NCBI RefSeq assembly: GCF_047511655.1 | Contig: NC_133393.1 | Span: 154,767,779-154,831,778, forward strand | Length of the DNA: 64,000 bases | Source: Castor canadensis | Taxonomy: Eukaryota > Chordata > Mammalia > Rodentia > Castoridae | Reading direction: 5' to 3' | Shown here: positions 48,671 through 60,163 of the stretch, one piece after another | How positions within the stretch are numbered: position 1 is the stretch's first letter | Layout: each line of letters starts with the position of its first letter | The notes under the pieces: generated by a model | What the model was told of the DNA's origin: nothing | Databases searched by the model: none | The model's input: the letters and a program-made list of their open reading frames with translations, nothing else | Position numbers and translations under genes: made by a program

Positions 48671-49173
48671 AGCCCAGTATCTGGGGCCCTCATCTCCCTG
48701 CAGCAGTCGGCTTGCCCTGACTTCTTTCCCAGTGTGTCCCAGCCTGAGTTTCCTCTGTTACTGCCCCCCACTCCATCCCACCCATGCACAAGGCAGCTGT
48801 GCGCTGAGAGCCCCCAGCTTGCAGCTCCCATCGGTCAGGCTGGGCTCTCCCTGCCCTGTCCCCAGGGCAGTCTGAGCAAAGGCCCCTCCTCTGAGAAGTC
48901 CTTACTGGGGTACTGGCTGGCCTCTGGACCAGGAGCACCCAGGCCAGAGCTGTGGGGCTGTGGCCTGGCTCTCTGCCCTCTCTCTGGTCCCCAAACCAGG
49001 CTCAGCTGACAATTTGCATGAGAATGGGGTCCCATCCTGGCCCTGCAACCTGTGCTGAGCCCAGGGCCCTGGGTGCCACTTCCCCAGTTTTCATGGTAAG
49101 AGACTCAGAGGTGATGCCGTGGGGGGGCCGTGCCCAGCGCCTGCCCCGGGCCCACAGCAGGGCCACCGCCTAC

Positions 49174-49445
49174 CTTCCTGCCGGCCTCGTTATTGTGCAG
49201 GTTCATGAGGCGCCGGGCGTTCTTCTTGATCTCACGGGCGTCCACGAAGCGCCGGGAGAAGTCAATACCGTAGCGCACATCGGCGGAGCAGCCGCCCCAC
49301 TTCCAGCCTTCCGCCTGGTTGTAGTAACCCTGCTTCTCACGGTCACAGCCACAGTTGCTCAGGTTGCCCTGGCTGCAGGCGGCTGTGACCGCATGTGCCA
49401 CGCCGGCTGCAGTGATGGCGTAAGTGAAGGCGGCCTCACGGCTCC
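49174..49445 (-). CDS. WNT7B: WNT7B penultimate coding exon (residues 101-190)
   Basis: This 272-nt exon carries two bases completing a glycine codon and then 90 codons from [10 protein letters not shown] to NNEAGRK. Minus-strand boundaries are a pyrimidine-rich acceptor (...CTGTCTGTCCCCGCAG, AG at 49446-49447) and a donor AAG|GTAGGC (GT at 49172-49173). It enters in phase 1 and leaves in phase 0, which joins correctly to the exon at 42741-43220. It encodes part of the N-terminal alpha-helical Wnt domain. Visible features are the N-glycosylation motif NLS at residue 127, the conserved cysteines of [13 protein letters not shown], and the Wnt signature region [14 protein letters not shown]. The preceding exons (signal peptide and residues up to about 100, including the YQFRFGRWNCS block) were not found in the remaining 14.5 kb and are expected beyond the window. 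Confidence in the gene is very high; paralogue choice rests on recall. Confidence 0.97.
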
Positions 49446-50269
49446 CTGCGGGGACAGACAGAGTACAGTGGTGAGGTCTGTAGGCACAAGACACAAAGTG
49501 CCAGTCTGGGGTCTACCTGCCCTGTGACCCTGGGCTTGGTCCCTGCCCTCTCTGAGCTGATAGAACTCACTCTTTAGGGTTGTGGCGAGGACATGCAGCC
49601 AGCACACAATGCATGCTGTGATGTGACACCATTGTCCCCTTCTCTCCCTGTTTCCAAGAACCTAATCTGGAGAGGTACAGCTCTCTCTCCAGCCCAGGAG
49701 CGAGCGATGGGGGCCCAGAGGCTCCAACCCGTTCCTCATGGACAGGACACTGTGCAACTGAACAGGGACCACACGTGCATGAGGATGGAAGCAAGGATCT
49801 CCCCACCCCCAGCTGGGATCCCACACAGCTTGGAAGGCCACCCCAACTCTGGGGTGCCTCCCTCTCTCTGACCACCTACCACCCATCCATTCCCAGGCCT
49901 TGGCTTCTGAGTCTCCCTCTCTTCCCAACACCCTGGCTGGCTCAGGAGCCACTCGCTATCTGGACCTGGGCAGCAGGCTGACCTGCCTAATTCCCACAGC
50001 CACCAACTGGGTCCTTCCAGGTACAGTCTGGGCAGGGTGCTTTCCCCGCTCCCCCAGCACCTTCATTGGCTCCCTTCCACCAGCAGAGCCAAGCGCATGG
50101 TTGAGCTGGGAAGAAACTCCCCCCACTCCGCCAATGCCTGGCTGACTTCCCTAGCCCACTCTCCTCATCCTCTGCCCGGAACAATGACTCAAACCTTCCG
50201 GGTGCTGCTCACACACCCTCACCGTGGGTTTCCTGTTCTTTGAGGCAGAATTCCCTTCTCAATGCCTAA

Positions 50270-50400
50270 TCCTGAGGGCCTTCCAACACAGGCTCAAGTG
50301 ATTCCTCCTCCAGGCAGCCTTCCCAGATCCCTGGCCAGAAGGGATTGTGGCCTGACTTCCTCAGTCCCCATCTGACCCAGATTGAGACACTGTCAACCAG
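50270..50400 (+). repeat. L2 LINE remnant
   Basis: 'gccttccaacacaggctcaagtgattcctcctccaggcagccttcccagatccctggcc' is L2-like. Confidence 0.55.
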
Positions 50401-50410
50401 GTTAGCCCTC

Positions 50411-50435
50411 TGTGTGTGTGGCGGGGGGGGGGGGG
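50411..50435 (+). repeat. (TG)n followed by a 13-G run
   Basis: tgtgtgtgtggc followed by 13 consecutive G (50423-50435); prone to length errors in assembly. Confidence 0.9.
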
Positions 50436-51719
50436 TGGATTTCCTGGCTCCACATGGGTTCTAAAACCCCTCAGATGGATGGGTCTAGCTCTGATTCCTT
50501 CTTTATTTTCTACATCCCCAGGTGAGCCTGTGTACTTCCGTCCTGGCCTCAGTCTCTCAGATCCCTCTTGACTTGCTCACAACTGGGCCTGTTGTCTTTG
50601 GGTCCCCAGCACTTGGTATTATGTAAGCCATGAGCAGGCTCACAGATGCTGCCTGGAGAACCCAGCGCTAACTCCAGAGAGAGGCGTTTCATTGCCATCT
50701 TGATCAGACCCAGGCCTCCCTGTGGTGCAGCCCCATGCTTCACCCGCTGCACTGGCCCGCCTCCGTGCCTGGCGCTGAGAAGTCACCCATAGACTGCAAA
50801 CCACCAAGAGTCAGGTCAGGTCTGCTCCGCGAGCATCTATTGAGGCCAACTGCATGTCTGGTCTATTGGCAGGTGCTGACTTGTGGCTTCTTACCCACTA
50901 ACCAGCTGGGGGCTCACTTGGGGGTCCATCTTCCTCTGGGAGACACAACTGAGGGTTCCTCTCCCTCTAAGGTGTCTTCCTTCAGGGTGAGGACTGAGGT
51001 AGCCCCACCATCTTAGGGGCCCAGGGCAGAGGAGAATGGGCAGAAGCTTGCTAGAAGTGTCCCCCTTTGAGAAGACTGGAGGGGAGGTTGTGTCTAGCAT
51101 CTCCTTCTCCCGAGTGCCCGGGGGCTTGTGGGCCTGGTCTCCACACAGCAGCCTCCTTCCTGGGGACACCTCCACCTTGCCCCACTGCCCTCCTGGGCCA
51201 GGCCCAGTAGCACATTCCCAGGACCTGTGGGCCGTGGGCTGTGGGCTGCCGGCTGGGCTCTGCAGGGCAGAGAAGACCTGAAACCGCCTCTCAGTACAAT
51301 GGAGGCCTGGCGCTGCTCTGGGCCAGCTGGCATCGCTCTTGGAGGCACATCCCTCTACTACTGGAGGCTGGCTGGGGCTCCAGACACGGCAGGGTGGACG
51401 AAGGGTCAAAATCAGGCCAAGAGTTTCTGAGGGGAGCCTTGGGTCTGAAGAGCGCTACAGAGCTCCCTTCTCCTACGCATCCAAGCCCAGCAGGGCCAGC
51501 TCACAGGCTGCCCAGGAAGCCCCAGGTCTCACTGTAGGGCTACATGGCAGCCATGATGGTGGCCATTCCAATGACAAGCTCTGTGACAGAGGCATGGAGG
51601 ACCTCAGATGAGGCCCTGACCTGCCCCTGTAGGGTGGAGCCAAGGAAAAGGCTCCCTGGAGGAAGTGACACCTTGAGCAAATGAAGTCTTAACAAGAAGT
51701 ATGAGTTAACTCCCAGTCA

Positions 51720-51830
51720 GTGTGTGTGTGTGTGTACGAGGTAGGTGGGTGTGCATATGTGTCGTGTGTGTATGAAGTGTGTGTGTGTGTGTGTGTGGAG
51801 CACATGCTATGTTGTGCATGTGTGTTGTTT
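51720..51830 (+). repeat. (TG)n microsatellite, interrupted
   Basis: Two TG runs (51720-51735 and 51779-51796) with related TG-rich sequence between and after. Confidence 0.95.
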
Positions 51831-52029
51831 GGAGGGGCAGCACTCTTGCATAGCGCACAGCAGGAGCACAGACGGGGAGGTGAGGCAGTCCAGAGAGGTG
51901 GGGGGTCTGAGGCGTGGAGTCAGGAGCCAGCACAGGTGGCCAGGCATCCGTAAGGCACAGGGATCAGCAGTGGTCACTCGGCTGACAGACTCAGGACCCC
52001 TTAGCAGCAGCTCATAGAGCTGTGGGATG

Positions 52030-52230
52030 CTCTCACCATTGCAGCCAACACTTGTGTTGTCCCCGTGCACCAGGCACCCTTCCAACCCTCCACCTGGGTT
52101 CTCAGAACTCTCGCAACAGCAGGACAGGGCAGGTTGTAACATCATTCCCATTTTACAGATGAGGACACTGAGGCCCACACAGGGTGTGAAACCAGGTTTA
52201 GTGGCTGATGCAGGATTTGAACCAGGGCCA
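52030..52230 (-). repeat. MIR remnant
   Basis: 'ccattttacagatgaggacactgaggcccacacagggtgtgaaaccag...gatgcaggatttgaaccagg' is a well-preserved reverse MIR. Confidence 0.8.
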
Positions 52231-52799
52231 CAGATCCAAAGTCCAGAAAAGCTGTGGAAGGGGCTAAGGGCAGTGGTCTTTAGAAGCCATTCTGCTCCCA
52301 GCTTGTCCCCCCTATTGCACGTGGCCTTGGGCAGGAGACAGGGGCAGGGGGTGAGCAGCACCCTCGGGGAGAAGGGATTGTGTCTGGTCCATCTGTGGGC
52401 CTTGGAGTGTAACAGCTGATCAGCAGGTAAACTCTGGGTGGAGGACTCTGGGAAGGCTGACTTGGCTGTCATGACCAAGGAACCCAACAGAGGGTTCTAG
52501 AAAATTCGAGCAATCATGCAGTGATGCAAGAAGTCCAGCCATGAGCAAAGACAGGGGTAGGTGTTTCCTTGGAGGCCAAGAGGCCTAGGATAGCCAGCCT
52601 CTTCCCAGGGGATTCCCAGCCTCACCATCCTGTCCTGAAGCCTCAGGCATGCATGCTGTGCCCAGGTGGCTCTGCACGATTCAGGACTCCCCCAGGCCCT
52701 TGCTGGGTCTTTGCTGGGGTTCGGCTCTCACCTGGTTCTGCCCACACCAGCCCAGACTCAGTTACTCACCAGTTAGTTACTCATCGGCCTGCCACTCCC

Positions 52800-52870
52800 G
52801 CTAAGTCCTTTTTTATTTGGTTTTAATGAGCCAAGCCCTCCTGTCTCTTGCCATGGAGACAAGGGGGAGG
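52800..52870. promoter_or_regulatory. WNT7B: candidate intronic element with X-box-like site
   Basis: CTTGCCATGGAGAC at 52847-52860 matches the RFX X-box at 11 of 14 positions and sits inside a GTCTC...GAGAC inverted repeat (52843-52860). Next to it is an AT-rich 'tttttatttggttttaatgagcc'. Role inferred. Confidence 0.25.
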
Positions 52871-52959
52871 CGCACAAGAGGGGAGTTGTAGTCCGGGCAG
52901 AGTCACAAAAACGACACAAGGTCCAGCAAGAGACACCCTGTGGAATGCAAGGTTCTGTG

Positions 52960-53050
52960 TGCCTGGCATGCTGCAGGCACCTACTTATTTAATCCTCACA
53001 CCGGGAAGGAGTCATTGCTCCATTTTATAGCCCTAGATGCTGGCTCAGGG
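52960..53050 (-). repeat. MIR remnant
   Basis: 'cacctacttatttaatcctcacaccgggaaggagtcattgctccattttatag' is reverse MIR wording. Confidence 0.6.
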
Positions 53051-53659
53051 GGCTTTGTACCCCACCCCGTGCCACAGGCCCCAGGTGTGAAATGGGCAGA
53101 AGGCTCCATAGTCACTCCTGGGGGCCATCTTGCTCCCCAGCACTCTTTCTCAGGGTTGAGATCAAGTGAGTGCTTAGAGTTAGAGGAACCAATCCTTGCT
53201 CCCAGTGCAGAGAGCCTGGGCCTGGGGGAGTGGCTGGCTCAATGCCATGGATGGCTCCTGAGACCTCTGAGATGATTTCCAGTGTCCTGACCTGCTCCCC
53301 AAAGCCCCCAAGACCTGGCCCATTGTCCTGAGCCACCACTCCCTGAAGCCCAGTAAGGCCAGGGTAAGCAGGTAGCCCACCAGTGGGTGGGTGCGGAACT
53401 GTGGGCAAGAAGAGGAATCTTCGGGTTTCCTGCACTTGCCTGGGTGGACAAGGGCTGCTTGTTGCCTGGAATGACTGCCATACCTCATGTTGAGGCCCTG
53501 ATAAAGCTGGGGTGCTCCCTGCTCCCACAGTGCCCCTTGTGCAGAGCCCACCTCCTCAGGGCTCTTGCCATGTGCCCCTTGGGCTGAGGGGCTGTGGGCA
53601 GGTCCCAGATCTAATGTTCTTATGTACCCCTAACCCAATGCTGTTTCCTGAGTCCCCAC

Positions 53660-53800
53660 ATCTGAGCAGCTCTGGGCACTTTCCTTGCTTCACCTTATCT
53701 TATCTCTGCAATAACCCCATGAAATGGGTTATCTTAATTGGGCCCATCTCATGGATGGGAAAACTGAGACTCCAAGGCCAAAAGTGGTTTGCTCCAGGCA
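53660..53800 (-). repeat. MIR remnant
   Basis: 'tctctgcaataaccccatgaaatgggttatcttaattgggcccatctcatggatgggaaaactgagactcc' is reverse MIR wording. Confidence 0.7.
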
Positions 53801-54954
53801 GTGGTGGCTGCTGCCTGAGCTCTGCAGCTGCTGGTGATAGGGGAGTGGCAAGGCAGATGAAGACTGCATAGACTGGCTGTCTGTGGCCCGTGCTGTCCTT
53901 GAGAGCCCCTCAGGACCAGCACCTACCCTGATGCAGGTCTGTATCCTCGGGCACTGAGTGTCTAGCAGATCTCTGGAAAATGCCAGAGACAGCTGAGTAG
54001 GTCACGTGTTGGCTGCCCCCCACTCTCTGGCCCTTAAAAGTCCCTGGGTGGGCTAGTGAATCCCAATGGCCCCTGAGGACACCAGCCTGATGCAAGGCCC
54101 ACTGTCAAATGCAGTCCCCAGGCCAAGGCCTCTGGCACTGGTAACATTTGGGGAGGGCAGAGGGAATGTGTCAGAGGTTCAGGGTGGAGAGGGCAGAAGA
54201 ACACTGAACGTGGAGTCTCACACCTATGCAGCCTTAGGCAAGCCACAAACCCTCTCAGAGCCTGTCCTCCCATTCACCTCGTGGGACCAGCAATGGCCAC
54301 TGCCCCTTAGCCCCTAGGGCTATCTCTGAGGGAAAACAGGAGCAACAGCACTGCCCCATCACTGTATCACTGAGACGGCTGGCAGGTCAGGGCCGGCCGG
54401 GCCAACTGGATAAGGCATAGGACTTCCAGGACAGGCCTGGGCATCTTTCTGTGCTCAGTCCAGGCTGGCTGGAAGCTGCCTCTGCCCAGGGCCAGCCCAG
54501 TCAGCCCTGCCCAGCCATCCCCTCCACCCACATTCTCAGAAAACCCACCATATCAGACAGCAGGTCCTGAGACCACTGCCATGTGTGTGAACCACAGCTC
54601 CAGGGCACAGGCTTGCTCACACCATACGGGGACCACCCTTTGTGGGCACCCAGGTGGTCAGCACAAGGCAGGCTCAGAGGGAGACAGCCCTTGCCCTGTG
54701 GTGTGCCTTTACAATGTTAGCCAGACCCTGGTGCACCTGTCATCCCCTCACCTTGACCCCCAGGAAGACCCTGCTGAGAACCTGGCAGATCCCTGTAAGC
54801 AGCTTCTAGAAAAAACCAAGGTGCCTGCTGGGAAAAGCAGTGGCAGAACACTCCCCCACCTCCTCAGGGCAGAACTGGGGCTGAGCCTCCTCCCCAGACC
54901 CAACTGTGGCCTCTTCTCACCACTCAAAGCTATCTGCCACTTCCTAATGTTCAC

Positions 54955-55020
54955 ACAGCCTGCACACTATTTTTAGAAAGTCCTAATTGAGCTCATAATG
55001 GCCTGATTAGCTGCACTTGG
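54955..55020. promoter_or_regulatory. WNT7B: candidate intronic element: MEF2 and homeodomain motifs
   Basis: CTATTTTTAG at 54967-54976 is an exact MEF2 site. It is followed within 40 bp by CCTAATTGAGC, CATAATGG and TGATTAGC. This AT-rich patch is unique and sits in the WNT7B intron. Function inferred. Confidence 0.35.
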
Positions 55021-55099
55021 TGGCAAAGGCCCTGGGTTGCCTCTTAGAAGGGGAGCTAGGAATTGGGAACCTCCACGCTGGGAAGGGCCTTGGGGACTG

Positions 55100-55200
55100 T
55101 CCAGTGATAGCAAGGAGTTTGAGGCCCAGAGAGGGGCAGCTGCACTCTGCCCAAGGTCACACAGCAGTAGCTCAGGAAATGGGGAAATCAGGGCCTGGCA
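55100..55200 (-). repeat. MIR remnant
   Basis: 'gtttgaggcccagagaggggcagctgcactctgcccaaggtcacacagcagtagctcagg' is reverse MIR core. Confidence 0.7.
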
Positions 55201-55501
55201 TGCTGAAGTGACTAAGGTAAGGACAAATGTCTGGAGCCACACAGGGCTCAGAGTCCTTCAGGAAGCAAGGGGGTGGGGTAGTCAGAGTTCAACTCTAGAT
55301 CCTAAAATCGGCCATCTGGGTGATGCCAGAACAGTCAAGGCTTCTGCTTAAATGCAGCGTCTGTGACAATGAGCAATGTCGGGGACCTGGGTGATCTGCA
55401 CTGGAGGCCAGCGCTGTCCTATCCGCCCTCCTCCCTGCCAACCTGTGCTCGCCTCTCTTTAAAAACAACCTTGTAATAAAATTGAACTATTAACCAAAAT
55501 T

Positions 55502-55530
55502 GCAAATAAATAAATAAATAAATAAAAACA
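55502..55530 (+). repeat. (AAAT)n short tandem repeat
   Basis: 'gcaaataaataaataaataaataaaaac' comprises six to seven AAAT units. Confidence 0.95.
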
Positions 55531-55573
55531 ACCTTGTCTACGACTTGATAATAAAACCCCAAGCAACGAACAA

Positions 55574-55645
55574 AGGAGGAGCCAGGGATGTGCCTCAGTG
55601 GAAGAGCCCTGGGTTCCACCATCAGCACTGCTGGATAAATAATAA
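55574..55645 (+). mobile_element. ID SINE, internally deleted
   Basis: 'gaggagccagggatgtgcctcagtggaagagccctgggttccaccatcagcactgc' with an A/T tail. The usual central 'cttgcctagcatgc' part is missing. Confidence 0.75.
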
Positions 55646-55649
55646 ATAA

Positions 55650-56405
55650 GGCAAATATCTGAACAGTCATTTCTCCAAACAAGGTATCAAAATGGCAGTA
55701 AGTTCATGAAAGCAGGCTGGACCTCATCAGCAGTCAAGAAGTAAGTCTTAAATGCAGAGTGCCACATAGCCGGTGACCCCTCCTCAGCCTGTGCTTCAGC
55801 GAAGTGACACATATCCACACAAAACTGGGCTCGAGTGCTGACAGCAGCATTATTTGTAGCAGCCCCAAGTGAACAACCCAGATATCCATTGATGGATAAA
55901 TGGTTAAAGAAAAGGCAGTCAATCCAGACAATAAAATGTGACTCAGCCTTGAAAAAGGGGTGAAGTGAAGCACTGGTAACACCACATCGTGGCCTGTGGA
56001 AAAGCTGTGCTAGCTCAAAGAAGCCAGATTCAGAAGGCTACAAGTCTATCAACAGGAAACATCCATGGTAAGCAAATCCATCAAGAAAGAGCCAACTGGC
56101 GTTACCTGGGGCTGGAACTACAGGGAGTGACGACTCCAAGGTATCGTTTTTTCTGGGGCTGATGAAAATGCTGCAAAATTGATTGTGGAGATGGTTGTAC
56201 AGCTCTGTGGATATGCTAAAAATCACTGGATCATGCACTCCGAATGGATTTGTATGGGTGGGGTGTGGTGATGCATGCCTGTAGTCATGGCACTCAGGAG
56301 GCTGAGGCAGGAGGATTGGAAGTTTGAAGCCAGCCTGAGCTACATAGCAAGACTGCCACAATTCTAAATAAATAGAATTGGGTGGTATGTGAGCTGTCAT
56401 GAAGA
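55650..56405 (+). mobile_element. LINE-1 3' end with nested SINE
   Basis: 'aacagtcatttctccaaacaaggtatcaaaatggc' through 'gaacaacccagatatccattgatggataaatgg', 'tgatgaaaatgctgcaaaattgattgtggagatggttgtacagctctgtggatatgctaaaaatcactgg' and, after the SINE, 'gaattgggtggtatgtgagctgtc' follow the L1M ORF2 end and 3' UTR order. Frames are destroyed. Confidence 0.85.
56256..56372 (+). mobile_element. B1-like SINE in L1 3' end
   Basis: 'gtgtggtgatgcatgcctgtagtcatggcactcaggaggctgaggcaggaggattggaagtttgaagccagcctgagctacatagcaagac' followed by an A/T tail. The L1 3' UTR resumes afterwards. Confidence 0.85.
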
Positions 56406-56469
56406 CATGGCATTTGATGGCTTAGGGGATTCCATATACCTTTTCCCACCCAATTTAAACCCTCCCAGG

Positions 56470-56600
56470 GACTGCATCAGTATGAAATAGACCTCCACCT
56501 CGAGGACAGTGTGCTCAGAAGATGGCAGGTGATTGGCTCAAGGTCACGCAGCAGAAGAGCCATGGAACTGGAGTCTGACCCAGGACCCCAGAGTCCATGG
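56470..56600 (-). repeat. MIR remnant
   Basis: 'gatggcaggtgattggctcaaggtcacgcagcagaagagccatggaactggagtctgacccagg' is reverse MIR wording. Confidence 0.6.
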
Positions 56601-58282
56601 TCAGCCCACCCTTCACCTGCCAAGTCCACAGCAGGGCAGGACTGACAGGCTGTACCTGGACAAAGGGGACAGTGGATGCAGAGCTCAGCAGGAAGGGTGG
56701 CATGAGAGACTGGGGTGGAGGATGGCCAGGCAGGTATGCTGAAGGTGGGTTCTGAATGATGAGATGTGAGGAGCTCAAAGGCAGGGAACAGTGCTCCAGG
56801 CGGAGGGAACAGCATTGCTAAGACCCTGACGCAAAGATGAGCTGAACGTGCAGAGAACAGTGATGGCCCATCCTGGGCTGCCCTTGGGGTCTTGGGAAGA
56901 TGCTGAACTTTTTCTGAGAAAATCGGGTACCCTGGAAGGTGTTGCTCTGACTTATGCTTAAGGGGACCCTCTGGCCAACTACAGGGGCTTGGTGGCAGCA
57001 AGAGAGTCACAGGGAGGTCATTGCAAGGGTGCCTGCAGGTGGAAATGGGAAGCTCTGAGGGTGCATCCAGTGGGATGAGCAGGTGGCTTGGGTGGGGGCT
57101 TAGGGAGAGGGATCCAGCAGGGCTCCTGTGTGGGCTCCTGTGTCAGTGAGAGAGATAAAGATGGAGCTTGAGGGAAATCAAGGGTCACCTAGGCAGCAGA
57201 GTTTAAGGTGCCCAGGGACAGCTAGGAGGGTGAGGGGCAGTCACACAGAAACCTGGTACCCACCATCCAAGCTAACCCCAGACAGATCTGGGCTCATGCT
57301 GGGTGACACTGGTAAGGTGCTTCACTCCTGGGCCTCGGTTTCCCCAGGTAACATGGGGGAGGCCAGGTGCAATGGTCCCCTTTAAAATCTCTAGCAGGGG
57401 GGCTTTATCAGGTGGAGTGTCCAGAAGGGCAAGTGAGAGCAGGGCTGCTGTGCTGAGGTGGCCAGCGACATGGTGAGCAGAGACCTGAGGCCTGGGTGTT
57501 GGGACACTGCTCACTGGTAAGCTCCCACTCATTCAAGCCCCCAACTCACCTAGGTCCCCACGATCCTCATGAGTCTAGAACAGGGTTGCTGTCCCCTACA
57601 TGCCCAGTTCACAGGTGGAGAGACTGAGATACAGGGAGGCGAGGACGTCCCTGGGCCATGCCAGCGGCACTTAGTGTCACGTGGACACCTGGCACAGTGC
57701 CCATGTCCAGGTTTTAAGAGGCCTTGGTCTGGATAGGGTTCTGAGGTGGCTGCTGGGCTCAGGAGCTGGGAAGGGAAGACCAGTGTGTCCCCTGGCCCCT
57801 TGATCCCCACCTGGACTTGGTTACAGCAGTCTGGGCATGTGACTCTTCCCTGAGCGGATCTTAGAACTGAATCCTTAATACACAGGTGCAGCTGGGGCAT
57901 CCGTGTGTGGCAGGGAGAGTGAAGGCAGGGACAGTGGGGTGGGGAAGCCCAGGACACCTTCAGGCCCCAGTGGGGTTCACATTCCTATTTGCTCACCTGA
58001 AGAATCCACGGCCCAGAGCCGCAGTCCGCCAGGCCCCTGCTGGCATCCCTTGAGCCATATGAGTCAGCTGGCTCTGCCCAGTGAGGGGCAGGGAGGCTTC
58101 CTCACACCCCACACCTGTCTCTGCCCTGTCAATCACAGGTGGTACCAGCATCCCTCTTGCAGGGTCCTCTGTGAGCGAGGTACTGTGGTGATGGCGCTGG
58201 GCAAGTAGGAAGTGTGCAACGTGTGTGGCTGTTGACACTGTCCCTCAGAGCAGGCCTGACCTGGGCCTGGGCGGGCAATCAA

Positions 58283-58710
58283 GTATGCATGCGTGTGTGT
58301 GTATGTGTGTGTGTGTGTGTGTGTGTGCGTAAGTGTGACTGTGTCTAGCTATGTGTGTATGTGTGTTTATGTAAACATGTATTGTGTATGCATGCGTACA
58401 TGTGAAAGTATGTGCACATAAATGCACATGTGTGTGTGCGTGTTACGTGTGTGTACATGTGAATGTGTGTGCGTGTGTACAGGTGTGTATACTTATGGAG
58501 TATGCATGCGTGTCTCTGTGTATGCACCTAACATATATATGTGTACACTAGCATATAAATACATGTGCATGTGTGTATAGATGTGTACATGTAGGTGTGT
58601 ATACACTTCTGTGTACATATGTGCATGTGTGAATATGTGTGTGTGCATGGGTGTCGGTGTGTAAGTATATGTAAATGTGCGTGCATGAATGTGTGTGTGC
58701 ATACTGCCCT
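58283..58710 (+). repeat. long TG/TATG-rich microsatellite array
   Basis: Alternating purine-pyrimidine sequence with a pure (TG)n core at about 58302-58326, then several hundred bases of TGTA/TGCA/TGTG variants. Potential Z-DNA and strong length polymorphism. Confidence 0.95.
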
Positions 58711-59249
58711 CTTTCTGCATGTCTTTCCATCTGTCTGTCTGCCCTTCTGTCCCCTCTGTCCCTCTGTCTCCCAGCCCCACCCAGCTCCGCCCGGCCCGGC
58801 TGAGTCAGTGTCTCCACGCTAAGCTCTTGGGTGCTGTTGTCATAAACAGAGCACGGGGAAAGTCCTACCAGGTCCAAACACGCCAGCACACCTGCGCCCC
58901 AGGCCTTTGTTCCGACCCAGGGTGGCCCGCACACGCTGCACAGCCCCCCGCTGAATTGTGCTCTAGCTGGGCTGGGGGCACTAGGCCCAGAGTGGGAAGG
59001 GCCTGGCTAGGCCACACAGCAAGGAGATAGGGACTGGAGCCCAGGGATTTGCATCTTGCATGCTGACCTCACAGAGTCCCCACCTAAGAGGCTCTCCTAC
59101 CCCCCACAGCAGCCTCTCCTTGCCCGTGCTGGAGAGGGCTGATGACAAAATCCACCACTGTCTGTGCATAGTCATTCGAGAGCCACATGCCTCCTCGGGC
59201 CTGGTCCCCGAGGTCTCCTAATTCCTGGACCCTGTCAGGCAGAGGTCAG

Positions 59250-59350
59250 GTGTGTGAGCTCTGGGACTAGACAGCCACCTTTTTAGTTCTTACAGTCATA
59301 TGGCCTGGGCAAGCCAGGAAGCCCCCTCTAGAACCTCAGTCTCCCCCTCA
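59250..59350 (+). repeat. MIR remnant
   Basis: 'gtgtgagctctgggactagacagccac...tcatatggcctgggcaagccaggaagccccctctagaacctcagtctcccc' is sense MIR wording, degraded. Confidence 0.5.
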
Positions 59351-60163
59351 GCCTTGTGTGAATAACAGAACCTGAAGCCAGTAACATCTGTCACAGAGTT
59401 TGGCCAGGGTGGGGGCTTAGAAGACAGCGACAGTTATGAACAAAATCAATCCAAAATTGGTAGTAGGAGTTGAACCAGGGAATGTCTAAGGCAGGGCTGG
59501 GCCTTGCTCTTCTAAGGGGAGGGGACTGCTGTGCCCACCATGTGGTCTGCATCCTGCCTCAGTGGGTCAGAGTGCCATACCCTGGACTCTTTGCCTCTGT
59601 TGTGGGCTGCTCTGTGCTGGATGGCCTCCCTCTCTTTTCCCCATCTTGGAAGAGGGCCCAAGTCCTGGCAGAGTCCCATCTACCACCCCTCCTGGTATGG
59701 GTAGGTACACTGAGGCCCCTGTGACATGAGGCTATGGGCAGCTGGCCCAGGTGCTGTCCCCCTCCAAGACCCTCTCCCCCATCCTGTGTGATGGGGCCCT
59801 GCAGGGGAGCATGAAAATTCCCACCCCCCACAAGTTCCAGTGGCCATTAAGGGCTGAAAGGATTTGGGTCAAGTAGCAAGCCACTACCCAGCCCAAACCA
59901 CCCAACTGGTCAAGGCTGCTAAGCCTCAGTGACACCCCCAGAGAAGTCCACTGTCCCTTCAGGAACTGTCCCCCAGGGGTAGGAGGTGGGGCTCTGCAAG
60001 CATCCTGGGGCATCATCACATCCTAAGCCGGAGTAGACTTGGGTGTCTTTGCCTCCAGGAAAGTCTTGGTGACTCTGACATGGTGATCCCAGCTGTTCCT
60101 AGAGTTCCCAGCGTGTGAACCCTGCACCTCAGAAATATCTGTTCTGCTGTCCCGGGCTGGGCC

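Larger units (their letters stand above)
43221..49173 (-). other. WNT7B: WNT7B last intron (5,953 bp)
   Basis: The intron lies between the two coding exons, with GT donor and AG acceptor on the minus strand. It contains no rodent SINE or L1. Old remnants include a MIR at about 43460-43600, an L2 at 48230-48465, a MIR-like piece near 47755-47815 and a short (AATG)n run at 44171-44205. A motif-dense, low-repeat segment at 43915-44050 and a CpG cluster at 48600-48670 are listed separately. The rest looks like unique GC-rich intronic sequence with no coding signal. Confidence 0.9.

Noticed and set aside
58245-58934. His/Thr-rich minus-strand frames
   Set aside because: Translations of the TG-rich array.
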